Positions 56,628-64,000 of a stretch of 64,000 nucleotides of DNA are shown here, piece by piece. The position numbers and the translations under genes are program-made. Every line of letters starts with the position of its first letter. The stretch's first letter is position 1. This DNA is from Panicum virgatum (lineage: Eukaryota > Streptophyta > Magnoliopsida > Poales > Poaceae): assembly GCF_016808335.1 (NCBI RefSeq), contig NC_053148.1, forward strand, positions 48,748,930 to 48,812,929, given 5' to 3'. Under the pieces are notes generated by a model that worked only from the letters and a program-made list of their open reading frames with translations, was not told the DNA's origin and made no database searches.

Positions 56628-56905
56628 TGTCACGATCCTAGGATAGCTAGAGGGGTTCACCGGCATCACGCGCAATGGATTGGCTCGGCGGCGCCAGCAC
56701 AGAAGAAGAACAGAGGAAGGAGATGAGGTTTTGGAAATGATTTAGTTCATTGATGATTCATGCCCTCCTCTAGGTTCAGGGAGGTATACATACTGCCCAA
56801 CATGGGCTAGTTACATGGGCTCCTTTGGTCCAACATTCATCGCTTGTAGGCCCAACTTATACCAACTCCCATTTCTATTACAGGGCCCAAGGCCTGATCA
56901 TGACA
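56628..56905 (-). mobile_element. LTR (278 bp) of a Ty3/gypsy-like element
   Basis: The sequence starts TGTCACGATCC and ends GATCATGACA, giving TG...CA borders with matching TGTCAYGATC inverted ends. On the minus strand it is immediately preceded by GGTTTAAGGAAGGGAGAA, a polypurine tract, and by codons resembling the end of a gypsy polyprotein (LEGKVWFKEG). So this is the 3' LTR of a minus-strand element whose internal region begins at 56906. Only a short piece of that internal region is recognisable. Confidence 0.7.
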
Positions 56906-59900
56906 TTCTCCCTTCCTTAAACCACACCTTGCCCTCAAGCTGTTAAAGTTGTATAATCATTCCTTCTCCATTGTATGGCTGCAAATCTTCAAGGGTCTTC
57001 AAGAACTAAGTTATAGAATTGAAACTCCAGAATACGAGAACCATATAATGTCTTATAGATGATCTCAATAATGCTTGAACTTTGATTTTTATATGCTCTT
57101 AGGTGAACGATAGTGACCCTGGTAGTGTAAATGGAGTGCAAGATGACTCACCATGGAAGGCTTGGAAGTTTGATGGTAATGGTACCATAGAATGTTTCCA
57201 TTTCGGTACTACTTCAGCACACCGTTCAATGTTGTTATTCAAAGAGTTGGAGGCAACAGGAGTATGTGTTGAGATTAATATGTGCTTCCCACTGCATCCA
57301 GCCATATAAAACACTTTATGGAGGTCAATTAGTTGTGCCAGAAGAAGTACATCAGTACTAATCTGGTATATCTCTGAAACTTGTACACTATGCCCATGAG
57401 TGTAAGTGTGTAACTTGACGTGCCCATTTCTTTACATATGTTGCTATCAGAGATTCTTGAACTGTCAACTGTTTGTTCTGAAATCTCGAGATGGTCACAC
57501 TAGGTATTTGTTTCTGGAAAGTCACCGTTGGAGGAGTGATGACTAATGGAGCAGTACCATCACGCTTCAGCTGCCTAATATTTTCAGCAATTGTCAAAAT
57601 GTTGACAGTAGGGAATGTTGACAGTAGGGAATGTTGACAGTATGTAGCTTGCCATTTTGTGCAGTGTTAGATAACAGATGCTTCTCCCAAGTACAGAAGG
57701 CACAATTATGACCGTCATTCTTGAAGTGACATACTGATTGTCTATCAAGTATTGATTTACCTTTTCGGATACATGAACTGTAGCATTGTACACTGAACCA
57801 AGATATCATAATATGCTGCAGGATATCATGACATGCCACTATCCATACTAGCAACCTTGTCTTTCTCTGAATTTTGTCAGTATCAATGAACAATACACAA
57901 GCTAGCCACTCATGTACATTGACTAGTGACACTCTCAAGGTGATGGAACTGAAGGAATGTAGATTAACAGGCACTATGCAGTAAGAGGATATGTCAGCAC
58001 CGATTATTGTTATAGCCATCTGGACAGTCTGGTTTCCACAAGATAATAATAGTGATATAGAGAATTCACTGATGCACTACTGACTGTAGCTTAGCCGAAC
58101 ACCACTTGTGTTGCCATTCCAAACCTTTGCAGGTAGCCAATTTGTGGAACATGTAGAAACAGTATGATATTGTGCTTGACTCTTTGCAGCTTGGGCCAAG
58201 ATAAATAATAATATGCAAACAACATGTTAGGCCTTTTCTCAGTCCATTGTCCCAATAATTCTTCCTTGGAATAGTGCACTTCAAGTTGCCTACTGAAGGA
58301 CATTGTTGCTCCAGCAATATCATTGTCGGCCATGCATACTAATAGTAGGATAGGTGACTGATTCCAGCAAGTTGATATCAAATTTGACATGTATTTGAAT
58401 CATTCTACCCCCTAATTTTTGGTGGCCTAGGGACTTTGCCAAGCACGAGAGTATGCCATGGCTCTAGCAGCACCTTCTGACTAATTATCTCTCCAAATAT
58501 CCTATACGCCCCACACACCTTGGTGTCCGGACACAACAGAACACCACCAATGGAGTATGCAGGAATGGACTTGGTCATGTATCTGTCCTATTTGTATTTG
58601 AATAAATAGCCCCATGATGAATCAGCAGAGAGATGGTTGTATTCATAACAACTTATATGTTTAAAATTTCTGCACCTAAATTTTTCAGCTTACTACTATC
58701 AGTAACTCCGTTTATCTTCCGTTGGCTTTATGGGAGTTGGATTGTCACACGACAAATAGTCCCTGCAAAAGGAGTGTTTTGGGGTTTTATGTCATCTGCA
58801 ACTATATACATGATCGTTGAGATGTATATGGAAAAAAAATTATGACAGCCAAGATGCACTAATGGTGAACTGCCTCACCATGGGAATGAATGTGGTCACT
58901 TTATTTGTCTACTTCTTGCATGGAAGAGAAATCAAAATGGTAGACTCACTTGGAGCTCCTTTGTGTTCATAGAAGGAAAATTGTTTGCCTTATTTATTTA
59001 CAAACTTTTGTATTCTTTCAGTTATGGGTTTCTTTACTGGTCTTCATGTCGATGCCAGTGGGCGGCATAGCACGGCTAGTTTGACACCCAAATATTATTT
59101 ACTCTCATGTAACAAAGACTATTTTAGAGGATGGGAGTAACATATTTGGTGTCATTAGGTTGGTCCCGTTTGCAGTCATGAATGCTATTCCTTTTCTTGA
59201 TGATGAAAATTAATTGTACTAGTCTTGTATTACTACTTAGCATGAACCTCAATCCATCATGTCTTCTTATCGGAAGTAATTCATGCTACCATTCTTAATT
59301 GCCTGCAGATTGTGTTAGTTCACGACATTCTTATATATTTTTTCCTCTTTATTTTAGTTATTTCATTGTTCCCTTTGGGGATAGTTGTATTTGTTCTAGG
59401 AAACTATATATGGTGCTACAATAGACTTTTAACAGCTAGCCTGATCAAAATTCTGTTAAAAGGCTTGGTTACTATGTGTTTTTAGCAATTGATAATCTCT
59501 GATTTGCTGAAATAAAAATAACTTCATAAGAAAATGGTTTTGTGTATTCCTCCAGAATTTCTGTTATTAAAGACAACCTCCAGTACCATTAGCACTGTTA
59601 GGCACAACGTGGCCTATACTCTCAACAACATTGTTAAGTGTCAAAAACACTCAAACCTAGTCTTGCTAAAATTCCATAAAATTTGATTAGGTAATATTTT
59701 TACTAACACAAACACACCCAAAAGTCTTAAAATGACCGAATAATGATGCTGCATTTAACCAATCAGCCTCAGACATCATAATCAATTGCACTATTTTATT
59801 TATTCCCATCATTGTTTTTTGTGAATGCACATATTATGGTATTTTATAAATTCTTTAAGCATCTTTTTCTTTACTAATTAGAACTAAACTTCTCACACAA

Positions 59901-61948
59901 CTGGTGCCTTTTCATTTATCATTGTGACATCAACATATCTCCCTCCTTCCTCTTTTCAGTGGAATATGACTAAGAGTGACATGAATGACTTCTTGCTACC
60001 ACCAATGACGCTTAATATTATTCTCAGTTTTGTAGAGGATTTTCTCTGCGGATATTTTGCTAAGATGTTTGTACAACAAGATCCCAACTATTTCATGGTC
60101 AGTAATAACCTACCTCCACTAGGATGCATGTATATTGTTACAATTTCTACCTATTTTTGTTAATGACTCTATTTTGTTCAAAGTATTAATTTTTCTTTGT
60201 TTTTAAATTGCATTGCAGCATGCAAATCCAAGCAATATGGCTAGTGATTCTGACTCTAAACAAGAAAGTGGAAGGGAAACTGCTTGAAGTTGAGAGCTTG
60301 AGATGTGTCTTTCTTGATATCTCAAAGTCCTTGAATAGATTAGGAGCAGCTCCCCCCACAAGAATCAGTACTCCGGCAGAGGAAAAGTGATCTCACTAAC
60401 AGGAGAGTCTGATATTTGTAGGTCAGTCATTATTGCTGGTGGAAGTTACTTTCTGTCAACTCAACGTTGAACTAGTGGAGAAGAGTTATGATACTGCCAT
60501 TGCAAGAGAAAACTTGGAGTTGGTTGTCAAAACTAGTGCAGAAGAGTTATGCTGCTGCCATTGCAAGAGAAAACTTGGTGTTGGTGGTTGCTGCTGCCGA
60601 AGCAACTATTGGCCAGTGTGAAGCAGCTTCAAACACTGCAGCTGCTGAGGCATGTGTAAAGGCCACGCTCACACAATGTCAGAGTTTGTTAGCAACATGC
60701 AGGGAAAGCATAGCCGCTGTTGAAGCTATCAAGAGGGCAGTAAGCCACAAATTGTCAGGTGCTGAAGGAGAAAGAGGGCTGTAAGTCATAAATTGTCAGG
60801 TGCTGAAGGAGAAGCTGGTCTACAAGTTGTCATCACGAATGCAGCAACAGTTGTTGTTTAGAAATCGGTGCCTCTAACCTTGCCACTGACTTTCAAGAAA
60901 ACGGTACTAAAATAGTGTGATATCACTTCTTTTGCAGAGCCAATACCCACACTACGTACTTACACTATGTAATAAAATAGTGTGATACCACTTCTTCTGT
61001 GGACCCTATACCCACACTACACCAAGGAGACCTTCATCCAGACACTAGTATGAAAGACCAACTCTATATAGGGACTCAACTCTTTATTCACTATAATTTA
61101 GTAAAACACAGGATTCTTACACTCTTTATGTGGCTACCCTACCATGCTACTACTACACTACATGGCAATTTTGCCATCTCCTACTTGGGACCTCTTATGT
61201 CATGGTATGGCAAGAGGGGAGGGGAGCACCCTATATATAGGTGCTCGTGGGTGTTATGGTGCTGCCATGTGGCCACACTCTTCCTCGCAAATATCTATCT
61301 CTAAAGTTTTCCTCATTCTTATCCAACTATGCAAAATATCTAATTCTAGAAAATTCTTGTCTTGCCATGAAGCATGGCACCTCATCTCTCTTGCACTTTC
61401 CAAATTATTTTAGAAGATTATAAAGTATGCATTGTTATTTTCAACAGTTGTGAATATGTTTAATTTGTTGTTTGAGGTCTGCCATGCAGATCATCAATGC
61501 ATCAGAAGCGATGCCATCGACTTTTCCAATTGCATTCGACTTCTATCTTGAGCATATGTGGCCCATCAAGGCGGCGGCAGACTCTCAGTTCTTGATCCCT
61601 CCTGGCAATCATGCTCTCAATATCATCTAGAAGCTTCTAAAAAAGGGGATGGCACAAACTGACTGGTGCTCAGTGGCTTGGAGCGCTTGCTCACGAAGGT
61701 TAGCTTTGGGTAGCCATTCCTGTTCATTGGAACCTTATGTTGTTTGCTAGGTTGTACACCAATTGCTTTCGAAACTGTTAACTAGCTAGTACACAGTAGT
61801 CGTTGTCTTTTGGGGATTTGTCGGCTCAACAGTACTGCAATCTGTGATGCACTCACAGCAGTTCGTGTTATGGTGATGTATTCTGTTCATTAGTCCAGTT
61901 GTTGCAATGCACTCGGATTATTGATCAATAGGGTTGTTGTTGTAATGC
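56906..61948. other. Repeat-derived and unannotated DNA
   Basis: The first 50 bases belong to the gypsy-like element. A 16-bp unit ATGTTGACAGTAGGGA occurs nearly three times in tandem at 57599-57642. A duplicated block at 60907-60955 and 60972-61020 (AAAATAGTGTGATA to ACCCACACTAC) has a 65-bp period. Short open frames at 58633-58845, 59924-60163 and 61490-61630 match nothing I recognise. The only protein-like stretch is listed separately (60219-60784). Confidence 0.5.
59958..60784 (+). pseudogene. Possible decayed multi-exon gene with internally repeated helical segment
   Basis: A segment ending NYFM at about 60096 is followed by GT, and an acceptor CATTGCAG precedes HANPSNMASDSDSKQESGRE, which stops at TGA (about 60283). 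Further on, two frames carry a duplicated helical unit: EKSYDTAIARENLELVV and then KSYAAAIARENLVLVVAAAE, followed by CEAASNTAAAEACVKATL and LLATCRESIAAVEAIKRAVS. The repeats are in different frames, so at least one frameshift is present. A 3' tandem duplication repeats AAATTGTCAGGTGCTGAAGG. No known family was recognised. It could be the remnant of a host gene carried by a transposon. Confidence 0.3.
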
Positions 61949-63636
61949 TGTAAGGATCGATGGACCAAGAGGGGGGGTGAATTGGGCCTTTTTCAATTTC
62001 TAAAATAAAGTAACGCAACCTTAACCTATGCAAAGCTAGTAGGGCACCAATTCACCAACCGGATAACTAAGCTACCTACACAAGCTAAGAGAGATAAAAA
62101 CAAAGTAAAGCCTAGTAAGGTAGAGCTAAGTTATGATCTCTAAGTCAAGCACATGAGTAAATTGCAAGAAGGAAAATGCTTGAATAAAGAGAGTGGACAA
62201 GAGACGACCGGATTTTTTTCCCGTGGTATCGATGTGTTGGCACACACCCCTAATCCACGTTGTGACACTCTCAAAGAGTCTTGTCACCTCCCAAGTCACC
62301 GAGACGAGGGCGCTCACTAAGAGTCTCCGTTCACCATCCCGGCGTGGTGGAGATCAAGCCACGTACAATCTTCTTCTCCGGGCTCCCACAATCCTTGGCA
62401 AGCTCCGCGAGAAAACACCTCGATCACCAAGATCGCCTAGGTGATGCCAATCACCAAGAGTAACAAGCTAAGGCCTTCACTTGAGCAAGAACCGATCACC
62501 AAGAACGGATGCACACTAGCTTCTCTCTACTCAAGTCCTTAATCTTGCTTCTTGATTGATTGAATGCACAAGTATGTGAATGATGAAGCTCAAGGTGGCT
62601 CTTGACTATGGTATGAGTGTTTGGATGTTGCCTGGTGTCAAGAGTGGGCGAAATGACCCATTGGAGGGGTATATATAGGCAGCTCACATAAATAGAGCCG
62701 TTGGAGAAAAGCTGCCAGAAAACTGCGTAGCGCCGGTTAATCCGACGTCCCTCCATTTGTCATCATCGGTTTAACCGGTGAATGTAAACTGCCTCTTCTG
62801 AAAACTAGCCGTTACAACTTGGGCAGATTGACCGACGTACCATCGGTTTAACCGGTGAGTGTAGTTGTCCACTGATCCACTGAAAAACCAAGTCTCTGGA
62901 CAACTGCACCGACGTTAACTCAAACCTATCGTCGGTTTAACCGGTGAGTACAACTTTTGACTTCCTCTGAAAAACCATCTCACTGGTCAATTGCACCGAC
63001 GTCTTGATTTAAACAGCGTCGGTTTAACCGGTGTATAGAACTTGAAATAACCTGGAAAAACCAACTCTGGACCAATGCACCGACGTTAATTTCAAACACG
63101 TCGGTTTAACCGGTGTATTGAATTTGTCCAGACTCTGCTGACTTCGTTTAACCGACGTATAGAAAATTGAGAGCGTCGGTTAAACCGGTGTATAGACTTT
63201 TTCTGATTTTGTCTTTTCTGATTTGAGTCTTGAATGAAATCCAAATATTCTTGAGATATAGTTTGAGAACCACTTATTTGAACTTCTAGAAACCTGAGTG
63301 ACCATAGTGTGCATCCATTTTCAAATGATCATGTCCATGCTCAAGTTACTTAGCCTTAACCCCTCTTAATAGTGCGATCACTACAAAACTATAAAACCTA
63401 TACTAACCTAAGTGTCCTTCTCAACCTTATGACACTTAGGACTAGAAAGATCCTTAGTCTTGACATAAAATTGAGTTGAATACCGAGATCGCCTTTTTGA
63501 ATAATGAAATTGAGGGGCCTCTTTTGACATATGACCAAATGAGCGATAATGATCTATTAAGCTGCACAAACTCATTAGTCACAATAATGGTTGTCATTAA
63601 TCACCGAAACATACCTTGAGGGCCTAGATGCTTACA
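61949..63636 (-). mobile_element. 3' LTR (1688 bp) of a Sirevirus-like Ty1/copia element
   Basis: On the minus strand the LTR begins TGTAAGCATCTAGG and ends TCGATCCTTACA, so its borders are TGTAAG...CTTACA. Directly outside the 5' border on that strand lies the polypurine tract CACCAAAAAGGGGGAGAT. At 62730-63200 the LTR holds about eight near-palindromes of the type CGTCGGTTTAACCGGTG paired with CACCGACGT. Large LTRs with CG-rich palindromes and repeated AAAGGGGGAG tracts are reported features of Sireviruses. The element continues off the right edge. Confidence 0.8.
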
Positions 63637-64000
63637 ATCTCCCCCTTTTTGGTGATTGATGACAACACAAACATAAATGACGAGAGAGCGAGAAAGATAA
63701 AGCAGGATAAACACAAGCGAACTCGAAAAGAAGGACCAAAGAGCTCAACGGCTCAAACGAAATTCATAGATATGTCTCAAAGCACGGCATACTCAAGCGA
63801 CAAAAGTACATATCCATGAACTAACACCAAATGTGATACAAAGAATCAAAGTCCTGATAACTACGAGCTCTCTCTAGCTCTACCCTCCCCCTAACTCTGT
63901 GGCTCCCCCTAACACCTCTCCCCCTTTGGCATCAAAGCACCAAAAAGGCGAGCTACTGGTCCGGCTGTCATGGTACTGCAAGGAAGCGGTCCGGGTCATC
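63637..64000 (-). mobile_element. Internal 3' end of the Sirevirus-like element with multiple polypurine tracts
   Basis: On the minus strand the segment is rich in tracts such as TTTGATGCCAAAGGGGGAGA and GTTAGGGGGAGCC (plus-strand 63891-63945) in addition to the tract adjoining the LTR. Repeated polypurine tracts upstream of the 3' LTR are characteristic of Sireviruses. No complete coding region is present before the window ends. Confidence 0.7.

Noticed and set aside
58633..58845. Possible small membrane protein of 70 codons
   Set aside because: The hydrophobic translation comes from T-rich DNA with no splice or promoter context and no recognised family.

Overview
The window is nuclear DNA from a grass (Poaceae, probably a panicoid). 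The genes have many small GT-AG introns and GC-rich first exons, and the spaces between them are filled with grass-type MITEs, a PIF/Harbinger element, L1-type LINE tails and LTR retrotransposons. From memory, rice carries chloroplast ALA dehydratase (Os06g0704600) and HAC-like histone acetyltransferase 3 (Os06g0704800) side by side on chromosome 6. The same two genes flank HCF173 here, so the left third is probably collinear with that rice region. No species can be named.

Layout. 1-970 (-): 5' part of the chloroplast ALA dehydratase gene, running off the left edge. 1339-4261: a MITE abutting a decayed PIF/Harbinger transposon. 5388-9411 (-): HCF173, 13 exons. 10955-19668 (-): CBP/p300-type histone acetyltransferase, 16 exons. 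21172-23980 (+): TRM7/FtsJ tRNA 2'-O-methyltransferase, 11 exons, head to head with the acetyltransferase. 23981-31598: a nested repeat block with a MULE-like element that captured a TTL (TPR-thioredoxin) gene fragment, a probable solo LTR and a GC-rich minisatellite. 31599-35354 (+): a single-exon NLR-like gene whose nucleotide-binding motifs are all degenerate. 35355-41060: MITE-rich DNA. 41061-43204 (+): GT64 glycosyltransferase. 43770-44903 (+): thylakoid-lumen 16.5 kDa protein (MPH2-like). 45749-48602 (-): plant-specific TIGR01589-domain protein. 49811-50361: 5'-truncated LINE with RNase H. 50416-52317 and 53956-56325 (-): two PPR proteins, the second of DYW type. 56628-64000: repeats, ending in the 3' LTR of a Sirevirus-like copia element that runs off the right edge.

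Function. The genes form no operon-like unit. Several encode plastid or probably organellar proteins: tetrapyrrole synthesis (ALAD), psbA mRNA translation (HCF173), photosystem II maintenance in the lumen (MPH2-like) and organelle RNA processing (two PPRs). The rest are housekeeping genes (histone acetylation, tRNA modification, sphingolipid glycosylation) plus one atypical immune-receptor-like gene. The most unusual observations are the NLR lacking a P-loop, with a diverged copy of its upstream region about 5.5 kb away, and the TTL-capturing element whose insertion site has an unoccupied paralogue in the same window. Splice sites were placed by hand from consensus sequence, reading frame and family knowledge. 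No alignment or search was run.
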